Part shown: piece after piece, positions 15,739-24,798 of the stretch
How positions within the stretch are numbered: position 1 is the first letter of the stretch
Layout: every line of letters starts with the position of its first letter
NCBI RefSeq assembly: GCF_019469185.1
Contig: NZ_CP048264.1
Span: 1,054,001 to 1,118,000, forward strand
DNA from: Gilliamella sp. ESL0441
Lineage (GTDB): Bacteria > Pseudomonadota > Gammaproteobacteria > Enterobacterales > Orbaceae
DNA length: 64,000 nt
Direction: 5' to 3'
Made by a program: the position numbers and the translations under genes
Notes under the pieces: model-generated
The model's input: the letters and a program-made list of their open reading frames with translations, nothing else
What the model was told of the DNA's origin: nothing
Database searches by the model: none

Positions 15739-16848
15739 ATGTTTACTCAACGTAAAACAATTCTTTCAATTATTGCTGGTGTTGCACTAGCGTTATCTCA
15801 TTCTGCTATAGCTAAAGATCGTGTCGTACATTTTTATAATTGGGCCGGTCAAATTGGTCATGAAACTATCAACGATTTTGAAAAATCAACGGGTATCAAA
15901 CTTGTTTATGATGTTTATGATTCTAATGAAGCGCTTGAAGGAAAATTAATGGCCGGTCATTCAGGCTTTGATGTCGTTTCACCTTCAGATAGTTTTTTAG
16001 CAAGGCAGATCAAATCAGGTATTTATCTACCGTTAGATAAAAGTAAATTACCAAATTGGAAAAATCTTGATCCTAATTTAATGAAATTAATGGCGACCCA
16101 CGATCCAGATAATACTTATGCGATTCCTTATGTGTGGATGACAACGGGTATAGGATATAACATCGATAAAGTTAAAGAACGTTTAGGTGATGATGCGCCA
16201 GTAAATAGCTGGGATTTAGTGTTTAAACCTGAAAATATGGAAAAACTAAAAGATTGTGGTGTGGCATTTTTAGATGCGCCTACTGAAATTTTTGCCAGTG
16301 CGTTACAATATTTAGGTAAAGATCCTAATAGCACTGATGCCAAAGATTATACTGGTGCGGCTTATGATCTTTTAGCAAAAGTAAGACCGAATATTCGTTA
16401 TTTTCATTCATCTCAATATATAACTGATCTTGCTAATGGTGATATTTGTGTCATTTTAGGTTGGTCTGGTGATATTTTACAGGCTCGAGATCGTGCAAAT
16501 GAAGCTAGAAATGGCGTTCATATCGGTTATCAAATACCTAAAGAAGGGGCGTTAGTCTTTTTTGATACTTTTGCTATCCCAAAAGATGCAGCTAATGTCG
16601 ATGAAGCTCATGAATTTTTAAACTTTATCATGAAGCCAGAAATTGCTGCGCAAGTCACAAATGATGTCAATTTTGCGAGTGCAAATAAAGAAGCAAATGA
16701 CAATTTTGTTAAGCCGAGAATTAAAAATGATCCTGCTATTTATCCTTCACCAGAAGTGATGGAAAAATTGTTTACATTAAAAGTTAAAGAACCTAAACTT
16801 GAACGCGTGATTACTCGTACGTGGACAAAACTTAAAACTGGTCGATAA
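15739..16848 (+). CDS. potF: Putrescine-binding periplasmic protein PotF
   Basis: About 370 residues from the ATG at 15739; GTG codons at 15730 and 15733 are in frame, and GGAG at 15724 makes 15733 an alternative. A signal peptide ends at S-A-I-A. It is close to E. coli PotF throughout: L-E-G-K-L-M-A-G, P-L-D-K-S-K-L-P, T-T-G-I-G-Y-N, P-N-I-R-Y-F-H-S-S-Q-Y-I, L-A-N-G-D-I-C-V and I-P-K-E-G-A. It binds putrescine in the periplasm and delivers it to PotGHI. A hairpin with a T-rich tail separates it from potG, which would allow excess binding protein. Confidence 0.95.
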   Translation: MFTQRKTILSIIAGVALALSHSAIAKDRVVHFYNWAGQIGHETINDFEKSTGIKLVYDVYDSNEALEGKLMAGHSGFDVVSPSDSFLARQIKSGIYLPLDKSKLPNWKNLDPNLMKLMATHDPDNTYAIPYVWMTTGIGYNIDKVKERLGDDAPVNSWDLVFKPENMEKLKDCGVAFLDAPTEIFASALQYLGKDPNSTDAKDYTGAAYDLLAKVRPNIRYFHSSQYITDLANGDICVILGWSGDILQARDRANEARNGVHIGYQIPKEGALVFFDTFAIPKDAANVDEAHEFLNFIMKPEIAAQVTNDVNFASANKEANDNFVKPRIKNDPAIYPSPEVMEKLFTLKVKEPKLERVITRTWTKLKTGR

Positions 16849-16890
16849 AGTTTTAATAAACAATTGATTATCTAGTGTTATTTATTATAG

Positions 16891-16927
16891 ACGGAGAGAT
16901 TGATTTAATCTTTCCGTTTCGTTTTTT
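16891..16927 (+). terminator. Intercistronic terminator/attenuator between potF and potG
   Basis: ACGGAGAGATT at 16891-16901 pairs with AATCTTTCCGT at 16907-16917 (eleven pairs, one G-U), followed after TTCG by six T. It is within the operon, so it probably gives partial termination and a higher potF:potGHI ratio. Confidence 0.65.
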
Positions 16928-16954
16928 ATGGCTTGTTGTTATGAGGAAAAAAGA

Positions 16955-18091
16955 GTGAATAATAAAACAACAATTCAGGTTCAGCCTAAAAAAAAGATGG
17001 TTACTCCGCTATTGGAGATCAAAAATTTAACCAAAGTTTTTAATGATGATTATTATGCCGTTGATGATATTAATCTCACTATCTATACCGGTGAAATTTT
17101 TGCCTTGCTTGGTGCTTCAGGAAGTGGTAAATCGACACTTTTACGTATGTTAGCTGGATTTGAACAACCAACATCTGGGCAAATTATTTTAGATGGTAAA
17201 GATTTATCACAAGTACCACCTTATAATCGTCCAATTAATATGATGTTTCAATCGTATGCTCTCTTTCCTCACATGACGGTTGAGCAAAATATCGCTTTTG
17301 GTCTTAAACAAGATAGATTAGATAATAAAGAGATCAAACATCGCGTTGAAGAAATGCTAGCGCTTGTTCATATGGAACAATTTGGAAAACGTAAGCCACA
17401 TCAATTATCAGGTGGTCAAAGACAACGCGTTGCCTTAGCTCGTAGCTTGGCAAAACGTCCAAAATTATTGCTACTTGATGAACCAATGGGGGCGTTAGAT
17501 AAACAACTTCGTGACCGCATGCAACTTGAAGTTGTGAGTATTTTAGAACAAGTTGGCGCAACTTGTGTGATGGTTACCCATGATCAAGAAGAAGCCATGA
17601 CTATGGCTGGACGTATCGCTATCATGAATAAAGGGCAATTCGTTCAAATTGGTGAACCGGAAGAAATTTATGAACATCCAAATAGCCGTTATAGTGCGGA
17701 GTTTATTGGATCGGTAAATGTGTTTGATGGCATCTTGCAAGAAACACTTGAAGACGGCTTGGTTATTAGTTGTCCGATGATTAAGCATCCATTAAAAGTT
17801 GATTACGATTCCCCTGCGGTGGAAGGTGTTCCTATTCAAGTTGCACTTCGTCCCGAGAAAATCAAATTATGTGACGATATTCCTGAAGACGGCTATAACG
17901 TTGCGACTGGTGAAGTGGTTGAAATTGCCTATTTAGGTGATTTATCGATTTATCATGTTAAGTTATCAAGTGGGCAAATTATTATTGCACAACTACAAAA
18001 TGAGCACCGTTATCGAAAAGGAATGCCGACTTGGGGGGATACCGTTAACCTAAGTTGGGATGTTGATAGCTGTGTGGTTCTAACCGAATAA
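16955..18091 (+). CDS. potG: Putrescine ABC transporter ATP-binding protein PotG
   Basis: 378 residues from the GTG at 16955, eight bases after GAGG; this matches the E. coli length, while the ATG at 16928 would add nine atypical residues and lies close behind the hairpin's T-run. Walker A is G-A-S-G-S-G-K-S-T, the signature L-S-G-G-Q-R-Q-R, Walker B L-L-L-L-D-E-P, and H-loop V-T-H-D-Q-E-E-A. A C-terminal TOBE domain follows, with A-L-R-P-E-K-I and A-Y-L-G-D-L-S. It powers putrescine import through PotH/PotI. The stop is 18 bases before potH. Confidence 0.95.
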   Translation: MNNKTTIQVQPKKKMVTPLLEIKNLTKVFNDDYYAVDDINLTIYTGEIFALLGASGSGKSTLLRMLAGFEQPTSGQIILDGKDLSQVPPYNRPINMMFQSYALFPHMTVEQNIAFGLKQDRLDNKEIKHRVEEMLALVHMEQFGKRKPHQLSGGQRQRVALARSLAKRPKLLLLDEPMGALDKQLRDRMQLEVVSILEQVGATCVMVTHDQEEAMTMAGRIAIMNKGQFVQIGEPEEIYEHPNSRYSAEFIGSVNVFDGILQETLEDGLVISCPMIKHPLKVDYDSPAVEGVPIQVALRPEKIKLCDDIPEDGYNVATGEVVEIAYLGDLSIYHVKLSSGQIIIAQLQNEHRYRKGMPTWGDTVNLSWDVDSCVVLTE

Positions 18092-18109
18092 ACAAAAGAG
18101 GATATAACG

Positions 18110-19282
18110 ATGCGTTCCATTTTTTGGAGTGTAGTATTAAATGCATTTGTCTTGCTCTGTGTTTATTGGCGTTTTGTCACCACAGATGCATTTGATAACT
18201 TATTTTTAGATGCGGTATTTAGTGCATTAATATTAAGCTTTTTAACATCATGTTTTGGTTTATTTTTAGCAAATTATAAGCCTTCTAAACTTGCTTATCG
18301 AATGATTATTGCTGGGAGTATTTTATTTATACCAGCCGGTTTAGTTGCTATCTATTTTGCTGTTAAAAAAATTCAAAAACAGCCTGAAGATACAGATTTG
18401 ATGACACTTTATGGTCGCTTAACTGTCATTGCCATTCCTTATTTATGGATGCTGTTACTGTTTTTATTACCATTTTTGATTGTTTTTAGAATTAGTTTTT
18501 CTGAAATAGCTTCCGCTGTACCGCCATATACGGATTTATTAAGCTTTGAAGATGGCTTGTTAAATATTACGTTGAATTTTGGTAATTATCTCAATTTACT
18601 GACCGATACCATTTACTTTGATTCTTATTTGCAGTCATTAAAAATTGCAGCTATATCAACAATTTTATGTATTTTAATTGGTTACCCATTGGCTTGGGCA
18701 ATTTCACAATGTAAACCGTCAACGCGAAATATTTTGTTGTTACTGATTATTTTACCTTCGTGGACATCATTTTTAATTCGTGTTTACGCATGGATAGGTA
18801 TTTTAAATCCTAATGGACTATTGAATCATTTTTTAATGTGGTTAGGGGTCATCGATCAGCCATTAATCATTATGAAAACGTATTTTGCTGTGTACATAGG
18901 GATTGTTTATTCTTATTTGCCTTTTGTTGTTTTACCGATTTATACATCGCTAACCAAAGTTGATTCAACATTAATTGAAGCGTCGTTGGATTTAGGGTGC
19001 AAACCGATTAAAACCTTCTTTAAAATTATTGTGCCATTAACCAAAAATGGGGTAATAGCAGGGGGAATGTTAGTCTTCATTCCTGCCGTCGGTGAATATG
19101 TTATACCAGAATTATTGGGGCCATCTGAAGGTATTATGATAGGAACTCAATTATGGACAGAATTCTTTAATAATCATGATTGGCCAGCAGCGTCAGCGGT
19201 GGCATCAGTGATGTTATTGATATTAATCGTCCCTATTTATTATTTTAATAAGTTTCAAAACCGACAAATGGGGGGCAAATAA
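18110..19282 (+). CDS. potH: Putrescine ABC transporter permease PotH with N-terminal extension
   Basis: 390 residues against about 317 in E. coli. The core from about residue 108 is typical PotH: I-P-Y-L-W-M-L-L-L-F-L-L-P-F-L-I-V-F, S-T-R-N-I-L-L-L-L, W-T-S-F-L-I-R-V-Y-A-W, and the EAA loop E-A-S-L-D-L-G. The first 100 residues hold about three extra hydrophobic segments (roughly 4-22, 32-54 and 66-87) absent from the reference. The start at 18110 has AGAGGA upstream and no good internal start exists, so the extension appears genuine. It forms the membrane channel with PotI. Confidence 0.92.
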   Translation: MRSIFWSVVLNAFVLLCVYWRFVTTDAFDNLFLDAVFSALILSFLTSCFGLFLANYKPSKLAYRMIIAGSILFIPAGLVAIYFAVKKIQKQPEDTDLMTLYGRLTVIAIPYLWMLLLFLLPFLIVFRISFSEIASAVPPYTDLLSFEDGLLNITLNFGNYLNLLTDTIYFDSYLQSLKIAAISTILCILIGYPLAWAISQCKPSTRNILLLLIILPSWTSFLIRVYAWIGILNPNGLLNHFLMWLGVIDQPLIIMKTYFAVYIGIVYSYLPFVVLPIYTSLTKVDSTLIEASLDLGCKPIKTFFKIIVPLTKNGVIAGGMLVFIPAVGEYVIPELLGPSEGIMIGTQLWTEFFNNHDWPAASAVASVMLLILIVPIYYFNKFQNRQMGGK

Positions 19283-20284
19283 ATGAATAATTTATCAATT
19301 ATCATTCGGTCTGCCTTGATTGTATTTGTCTCATTGTTGATCGGTTCTATTATATTAACTGTTTTGATTTCATCTTCAGGATTTGAACTCTTAACTCATG
19401 GCAGTTTGTACTTTGGCTGTTTTGTTTTCAGCTTGATTGTCACTATTATCGTAACTTTAGCATTATTTTTCCGAAGCCTTAAAGGACTTATTTTATTGGT
19501 GGTATTCTCTTTTTTATATATCCCAATGATTATTTTGATTATTTATTCATTTAATAGTTCTCGTTTAGTCACCGTTTGGGCGGAGTTTTCAACAAAATGG
19601 TACTTTGAATTAATTCATAATCAAACCTTACTTAAGGCTGTTGGTCTAAGTTTAACCATTGCGGCTTGCGCAGCAACATTTGCGATTGTACTTGGTACCT
19701 TGGCTGCTTTTGCCGTTATTCGTTTTAGACGATTCCGTGGTTCAAATCTGTTTTCTTTTATGACAACAGCACCATTGGTTATGCCTGATGTAATAACGGG
19801 TTTAGCATTGCTATTGCTCTTTGTTGGAATGGGGCAGGTGCTAGGTTGGCCAAAAGATCGGGGTGCTATCACGATTTGGATGGCACATACAACCTTCTGT
19901 ACTGCCTATGTGACAGTAGTAATCAGTGCAAGATTAAGAGAATTGGATAAATCTATCGAAGAAGCTGCATTAGATTTAGGCGCAAATCCATTAAAAGTCT
20001 TTTTTGTAATAACGTTACCAATGATAGCACCTGCTTTAGTATCGGGTTGGTTGCTCGCATTTACATTATCACTTGATGATGTGGTTATTGCTAATTTTGT
20101 GACTGGACCTGGTGCCATGACCTTACCAAAACTCATCTTCTCTAAAGTTCGGTTGGGTGTTGATCCTCAAGTTAATGCACTTGCCACAATTATTCTATTA
20201 ATTGTTGGCATTATAGGGTTTATTTCATGGTTATGGATGCGTAAGTCAGAACGTCGTCGATTGCGTGAAACACGTATGCATTAA
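19283..20284 (+). CDS. potI: Putrescine ABC transporter permease PotI with N-terminal extension
   Basis: 333 residues against about 281 in E. coli. The ATG follows the potH stop with no gap and uses the GGGGGG of the potH end as ribosome site, implying coupled translation. The core matches PotI: I-Y-S-F-N-S-S-R-L-V-T-V-W, A-V-G-L-S-L-T-I-A-A-C-A-A-T, F-R-G-S-N, and the EAA loop E-A-A-L-D-L-G-A. About 55 extra N-terminal residues form two hydrophobic segments. Both permeases of the pair are extended the same way. Confidence 0.92.
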   Translation: MNNLSIIIRSALIVFVSLLIGSIILTVLISSSGFELLTHGSLYFGCFVFSLIVTIIVTLALFFRSLKGLILLVVFSFLYIPMIILIIYSFNSSRLVTVWAEFSTKWYFELIHNQTLLKAVGLSLTIAACAATFAIVLGTLAAFAVIRFRRFRGSNLFSFMTTAPLVMPDVITGLALLLLFVGMGQVLGWPKDRGAITIWMAHTTFCTAYVTVVISARLRELDKSIEEAALDLGANPLKVFFVITLPMIAPALVSGWLLAFTLSLDDVVIANFVTGPGAMTLPKLIFSKVRLGVDPQVNALATIILLIVGIIGFISWLWMRKSERRRLRETRMH

Positions 20285-20299
20285 ATCCTTTTACATTCC

Positions 20300-20329
20300 A
20301 TATTGCCGCATTATGCGGCAATATTTTTC
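20300..20329 (+). terminator. Terminator after potI
   Basis: ATATTGCCGCAT, one base, ATGCGGCAATAT gives a 12-base perfect palindrome running into TTTTTCTTTTT. It is a strong intrinsic terminator that closes the potFGHI operon. Confidence 0.85.
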
Positions 20330-20400
20330 TTTTTAAAATATCCGTGTTTTTTTCTTCAGTTTTGTATTATAGTGTCGAGTGTTAGTTAACTAACAAAATT

Positions 20401-20594
20401 CTCAGGGCGGGGTGTAAGTCCCCACCGGTGGTATAGCCCACGAGCGCTTAATATTTGGGTCAGCAAATATAAAATTATTTCCATTGTTTGGCGAAATGAT
20501 TTGACGTGTATTTGAGGATGATTAATTTATATTAAGGTCTAGCAGATTTGGTGAAATTCCAAAGCCGACAGTTAAAGTCTGGATAAAAGAGAGT
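20401..20594 (+). ncRNA. FMN riboswitch (RFN element) controlling ribB
   Basis: The conserved RFN blocks are visible in order: CAGGGCGGGGTG, GTCCCCACCGGTGG, GCCCACGAGCG, a variable P3 region, then GGTGAAATTCCAAAGCCGA, CAGTTAAAGTCTGGAT and a closing AGAGAG. FMN binding is expected to reduce ribB expression. About 70 bases downstream, GCCCTG at 20667-20672 is complementary to CAGGGC at 20403-20408, so alternative pairing could be part of the expression platform. It occupies the leader between the potI terminator and ribB. Confidence 0.93.
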
Positions 20595-20795
20595 TGCTTA
20601 TCTTTTCTTAATTTGCTATTTGTTGCATATTTTGCTACTTAGCAATATCACTATGGTCAAGCACAGCCCTGATTCTGGTATTGAGTTTATTTTTATTTAA
20701 ATTAGCTTGAAATTCAATTGATGAGTATTCATCTTGGATTATTAAGATAATTTAGAAAATAATAAATATATTGAAAAAGGATCTAGGTATTTACC

Positions 20796-21440
20796 ATGAA
20801 TCAGTTTAATTTAAATGAATTTGGAACACCACTAGAACGTGTCAAAAAAGCGATTGAATCCATTCAAGCAGGGCAAGGTGTATTAGTTTTGGATGATGAA
20901 GATCGAGAAAATGAAGGCGATATTATTTGGGCTGCACAAACCATAACCCCAGAGCAAATGGCACTTACTATCCGTTATGGAAGTGGGATAGTTTGCTTAT
21001 GTATGCCAAAACAACAGTGTGATAAATTGAATCTACCCATGATGGTATCAAATAATACCAGTAAAAATCACACAGCTTTTACAATTTCAATTGAAGCGGC
21101 TAAAGGTGTTTCAACTGGCGTATCAGCGGTAGATCGCGTTACGACAATTAAAGCCGCTGTTGCTGATGAGGCTAAGCCAAGTGATTTAAATCATCCTGGG
21201 CATGTTTTTCCGCTGGTTGCTAAAGAGGGCGGAGTACTTGCTCGACGAGGACATACCGAAGCATCTGTCGATTTGGTCAAATTAGCTGGATTCAAACCTG
21301 CTGCGGTAATTTGTGAATTAACCAATGATGACGGTTCGATGGCAAGAGCACCACAAGTGGTTGAATTTGCTAAACAGCATCATCTTCCAGTAGTGACGAT
21401 CGAAGATATTGCAAGTTACTTAAAATCATTATCGAAATAA
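20796..21440 (+). CDS. ribB: 3,4-dihydroxy-2-butanone 4-phosphate synthase
   Basis: 214 residues, single-domain RibB without a GTP cyclohydrolase II fusion. The acidic loop [10 protein letters not shown] (about 33-42), [12 protein letters not shown], the T-G-V-S-A-x-D-R segment, [16 protein letters not shown] and C-E-L-T-N-D-D-G are all intact. It converts ribulose 5-phosphate to the four-carbon precursor of riboflavin plus formate, using magnesium. It is preceded by the FMN riboswitch with a leader of about 400 bases, and is monocistronic. Confidence 0.97.
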   Translation: MNQFNLNEFGTPLERVKKAIESIQAGQGVLVLDDEDRENEGDIIWAAQTITPEQMALTIRYGSGIVCLCMPKQQCDKLNLPMMVSNNTSKNHTAFTISIEAAKGVSTGVSAVDRVTTIKAAVADEAKPSDLNHPGHVFPLVAKEGGVLARRGHTEASVDLVKLAGFKPAAVICELTNDDGSMARAPQVVEFAKQHHLPVVTIEDIASYLKSLSK

Positions 21441-21830
21441 ACTAATTTCCCCCTTTTATATGGGGGAGTAAATGTAATTTAAAACATAAATGATTAAGTT
21501 AGTTTAGTTGCATTAACCGTTTTCAATAAGGATAATCTCCGCCATCAATAATAAAAGTCAAATTATTGAATAATCATTGTTGACCTTGCCATTTAAATAT
21601 CTTCATTATAGAATTGTAAAAGATAAGCAAAGTAAATTAGTAGCTAATTATCAAAATGTTTTAGTGCGACTTAAGCTAGTTTAATATTAAACCACGTATT
21701 TTTCTGCATAAACATTATGATCTTTCGGTGGCAAAACTTCATGTTTGCGAACCATCCTTTTTTTTAACCATATACATCGGTAGAAAAAGCAAAATCAAGC
21801 AATAAATAAAATGATAGCAGTGAGGTAGCT
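21441..21830. other. Intergenic region between ribB and the SMR pair
   Basis: CCCCC at 21449-21453 and GGGGG at 21462-21466 form a short hairpin just after ribB without a T-run, possibly its terminator. The remainder shows no gene; I looked for a guanidine riboswitch before the SMR genes and could not support one. Confidence 0.45.
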
Positions 21831-22154
21831 ATGTTTAGCATTAATAAAGAGTGGGGATTTGTTATATTAACCTGCTTTTTTGAAGTATGTTGGATTCTAG
21901 GATTCAGTCTTGCAACTGAATTTTGGCATTGGATAATTATTATCGCATTAATTATTGTCGATTTTTCATTTTTAACGAATGCTTGTAAAACCATTCCAAC
22001 CGGGACGGTTTATGCCATATTTTCTGGCGTGGGTGCAGTTGGTGCAACAGTGATAGATATGGTGTTTTTTGGAAAAGAGATCAAATTGATGCAACTCTTT
22101 TTTGTAGCACTAATTATTATTGGTGTTGTGCAACTTAAACGTACAGACAGCTAA
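21831..22154 (+). CDS. Small multidrug resistance (SMR) family protein, first of a pair
   Basis: 107 residues, four membrane segments, with the essential membrane glutamate at Glu18 (C-F-F-E-V-C-W). I-P-T-G-T-V-Y-A-I-F-S-G-V-G-A-V-G matches the YkkC/Gdx-like branch, where A-Y-A-I-W-T-G-I-G is usual. Ribosome site GAGGT. It is followed by a second, different SMR gene after 23 bases, so the pump is probably a heterodimer in the inner membrane exchanging protons for a cationic substrate, such as guanidinium, a polyamine or a quaternary amine. The substrate cannot be read from the sequence. Confidence 0.83.
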   Translation: MFSINKEWGFVILTCFFEVCWILGFSLATEFWHWIIIIALIIVDFSFLTNACKTIPTGTVYAIFSGVGAVGATVIDMVFFGKEIKLMQLFFVALIIIGVVQLKRTDS

Positions 22155-22177
22155 TCGACAAAATTGAGGATTATTTT

Positions 22178-22492
22178 ATGGGATGGCTTTTAATTTTAAC
22201 TGCATCATTTTTTGAGGTAATCGGTGCAATTGGGCTAAAGCTCTACTCTCAGCAAAAAAAAGCGATAAGATTGATGTTATATTGGGGGGGATTTTTTGTT
22301 TCTTTTGTTCTTTTCTATTTTTCCCTTCATTACCTTGAATTAAGTATTGTTTATCCAGTTTGGGTTGGACTCGGTACATCCGGAGCAGTATTTGCCAATA
22401 TGTTCTTTTTTAATGAACCCAAAAATTCAGCTCGATTATTGGGCTTGATTATCATTATTATTGGGGTTGTAGGGTTACATATGACGATGTAA
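22178..22492 (+). CDS. Small multidrug resistance (SMR) family protein, second of a pair
   Basis: 104 residues, four membrane segments, Glu13 in S-F-F-E-V-I-G. The third helix reads S-I-V-Y-P-V-W-V-G-L-G-T-S-G-A, closer to MdtJ/YvaE-like proteins than to its neighbour. Differing loop charges in the two subunits (Q-Q-K-K in loop 1 here) suit opposite insertion of the partners. It is co-transcribed with the preceding gene. Spermidine export (MdtIJ) would be attractive so near a putrescine importer, but this is only context. Confidence 0.82.
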   Translation: MGWLLILTASFFEVIGAIGLKLYSQQKKAIRLMLYWGGFFVSFVLFYFSLHYLELSIVYPVWVGLGTSGAVFANMFFFNEPKNSARLLGLIIIIIGVVGLHMTM

Positions 22493-22642
22493 ATACCTTG
22501 CTAAAAGGTTATTGGGAATTGTGCCACTTTAATATCTGATACCCTTCTGGAATAAGGGATTGTTTTAAATTAATGAGTAGTATTTCAAACGAGTTGACTT
22601 AAAGCTTCAGAACTTGTTTAAATTCGAAACTAAGCTTATTCA

Positions 22643-22670
22643 ATAAAAAAACCGGAGTGTTTCCCCGGTT
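22643..22670 (-). terminator. Terminator of the peroxiredoxin gene
   Basis: On the minus strand ACCGGGG, loop, CCGGT is followed by at least seven T (plus-strand A-run at 22644-22650). It lies about 40 bases after the stop at 22707. Confidence 0.8.
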
Positions 22671-22706
22671 AATTAAGATAAATTGAACTGAATTTGTTTA
22701 AAATGA

Positions 22707-23309
22707 TTAAAGTTCGTTAGCGTGTTGTTTTAAATAGCTCGCCACGCCATTTGGATTGCCTTGCATACCTTGTTTGCCTTTAGTCCATTGTGCAGGACAA
22801 ACTTCACCATGTTCTTCATGGAATTGGAAAGCATCAATAATGCGAATCATTTCATCAATGTTACGTCCAATTGGTAAATCATTGATCGTTTCGTGACGAA
22901 CAACTCCTGATTTATCAATAAAGAATGATGCACGAAGCGCAACGCCTGCTTCTGGATGCTCAACGCCATAAGCTTGCATAATCGTGTGTTTGATATCAGC
23001 AACAATTGGGAATTTAACTTCACCAATACCACCTTTATCTTGTGGTGTGTTACGCCATGCGTTATGAACATATTCTGAATCCATAGAAACACCTATAACC
23101 TCAACGCCACGTTTTTTAAACTCTTCTAGACGGTGATCGAAGGCAATAATTTCTGATGGACAAACAAAAGTGAAGTCCATAGGCCAAAAGAATACGACAG
23201 CATATTTACCTTGAATATGTTGAGCCAAGTTGAAGTTATTTACAATCTCACCAGACCCCAATACTGCTGAAGAGGTAAAATCTGGTGCTTTGCGAGTGAC
23301 TAATGTCAT
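22707..23309 (-). CDS. Typical 2-Cys peroxiredoxin (AhpC/TSA family)
   Basis: 200 residues. The peroxidatic Cys50 sits in F-W-P-M-D-F-T-F-V-C-P-S-E and the resolving Cys171 in H-G-E-V-C-P-A-Q-W, so the enzyme forms an intersubunit disulphide. F-F-I-D-K-S-G-V-V-R-H and the C-terminal Y-L-K-Q-H extension are usual for Prx1/AhpC proteins. It reduces hydrogen peroxide and organic peroxides in the cytoplasm using thioredoxin or AhpF. No ahpF is adjacent, so the reductant must come from elsewhere. AAGGAG precedes the ATG; monocistronic with its own terminator. Confidence 0.93.
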   Translation of the reverse strand: MTLVTRKAPDFTSSAVLGSGEIVNNFNLAQHIQGKYAVVFFWPMDFTFVCPSEIIAFDHRLEEFKKRGVEVIGVSMDSEYVHNAWRNTPQDKGGIGEVKFPIVADIKHTIMQAYGVEHPEAGVALRASFFIDKSGVVRHETINDLPIGRNIDEMIRIIDAFQFHEEHGEVCPAQWTKGKQGMQGNPNGVASYLKQHANEL

Positions 23310-23454
23310 GATGTTTCTCCTTGTTTAAAACTTAAAAATCAAATCAAAATTTGAATTCATTATAGCAATTAACACTAATAGTCCAAGTCATTATGAACAA
23401 TCGATTTCATAAGTTTAAACTATAAAGATTATATTTTTTATTTAATTTGTATAA

Positions 23455-24765
23455 TTATAAATCTTTAAGGGCTTGTTTTTTAGGCTTTCCTTTGTTTTTA
23501 GTATCTCGCAATCTTTGTTTAACTTTTTTCTTTTTCGATTCTTCAGATTTTTTTATTGAGCTTTTTGATTTAGCTTTTTGTGATGGTTTTTTCTTCGTAA
23601 CCGGTTTTGGCGCTTTTGTTTTTGGACGTAGCTCATCAATTGTTCTTAGCTTAATTGGTTCTTGAATATAACGTTCAATTTTTTGTAATAATTGGTTATC
23701 ATGCGCTTCGACAAGCATGATGGCGGTGCCTTTTTTTCCTGCTCTAGCTGTTCGACCAATTCGATGCAAGTAAACATCAGCTGTTTTAGGAGCATCAAAA
23801 TTAATAACATGTGTTACATCATCAATATCAATACCGCGAGCAGCCACATCGGTGGCAACAAGTACATTAACTGTATTATTGCTGATCCTTTTTATCGCTT
23901 CATTCCGTTTAGCTTGAACCATTTCGCCTTCTAAATAGCAACTTTGAATACCGGTTTGATGTAACCAAGAGACTAATTCATGAACTCGTTCACGTTTGCG
24001 TACAAAAACAATACTTTTCTTGAACTCATCTTGCTTGAGTAAATGGGTTAATAAGGCTACTTTATGAGTTAGATCGTCTGCTCGATAATAAAACTGCAAT
24101 ATTTTTTTTCGTTCTTTACGTGATGGCTCTGCATTGATCTCAACAGGATTATTTAAAATACGTCCAGCAAAATTATATAACCCTTCTCCTTCAAGCGTTG
24201 CAGAAAAGAGTAAAGTTTGTTTACGCCAACGTGTTTCAGCGGAAATAGTTTCGACATCCTGTGAAAAGCCCATGTCTAACATGCGATCGGCTTCATCTAA
24301 GATCAACATTTCAACCGCACGACAGTCAAAATTTTCTTCTTTAATATATTGTAATAATCTTCCGGTTGTCGCAATAACGATATCTTGGTTTTTACTGAAT
24401 ATCTCAGCATGATTCATATAGGCGACACCACCAGTAATGGTGGCAATACTTAAATGGGTTGATTGAGTTAGATTCTTTGCTTGTTCCGCAATTTGCATAG
24501 CCAGTTCACGGGTTGGTGTTAAGATTAAAATTCTTGGTGGCCCAGGCTTTCGACGTGGAAAATCTAACAGATGTTGGACAGCAGGAATTAAAAAAGCCAG
24601 CGTTTTGCCTGTTCCCGTTGGAGCGGAACCTAATATATCTTTACCATCTAAAGCTACAGGAATAGTTTTTGATTGAATAACAGTAGGTGAAGTAATATTT
24701 TGGGCTTCGAGATTATGAATTAATACATCGTCTAACTCTAAATCAGAAAAAGTTTGCGTTGTCAT
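23455..24765 (-). CDS. srmB: DEAD-box RNA helicase SrmB
   Basis: 436 residues from the ATG at 24765 (AAGG ribosome site), aligning with the E. coli SrmB start. Motif I A-P-T-G-T-G-K-T, P-T-R-E-L-A, D-E-A-D, S-A-T-L, and the C-terminal R-G-I-D and H-R-I-G-R-T-A-R-A-G are complete. SrmB-typical stretches include T-I-T-G-G-V-A-Y-M-N-H-A-E and Q-Y-I-K-E-E-N-F-D-C-R-A-V-E. The last 60 residues are a Lys-rich tail. It acts early in 50S ribosome assembly. Fur-box-like repeats lie 34-81 bases upstream of the start. Confidence 0.95.
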   Translation of the reverse strand: MTTQTFSDLELDDVLIHNLEAQNITSPTVIQSKTIPVALDGKDILGSAPTGTGKTLAFLIPAVQHLLDFPRRKPGPPRILILTPTRELAMQIAEQAKNLTQSTHLSIATITGGVAYMNHAEIFSKNQDIVIATTGRLLQYIKEENFDCRAVEMLILDEADRMLDMGFSQDVETISAETRWRKQTLLFSATLEGEGLYNFAGRILNNPVEINAEPSRKERKKILQFYYRADDLTHKVALLTHLLKQDEFKKSIVFVRKRERVHELVSWLHQTGIQSCYLEGEMVQAKRNEAIKRISNNTVNVLVATDVAARGIDIDDVTHVINFDAPKTADVYLHRIGRTARAGKKGTAIMLVEAHDNQLLQKIERYIQEPIKLRTIDELRPKTKAPKPVTKKKPSQKAKSKSSIKKSEESKKKKVKQRLRDTKNKGKPKKQALKDL

Positions 24766-24798
24766 AATGACCTTTATAACTAGAAATTTGAAACACAT

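Noticed and set aside
21660..21830. Guanidine riboswitch upstream of the SMR pair
   Set aside because: I could not find the conserved loops of the known guanidine classes.
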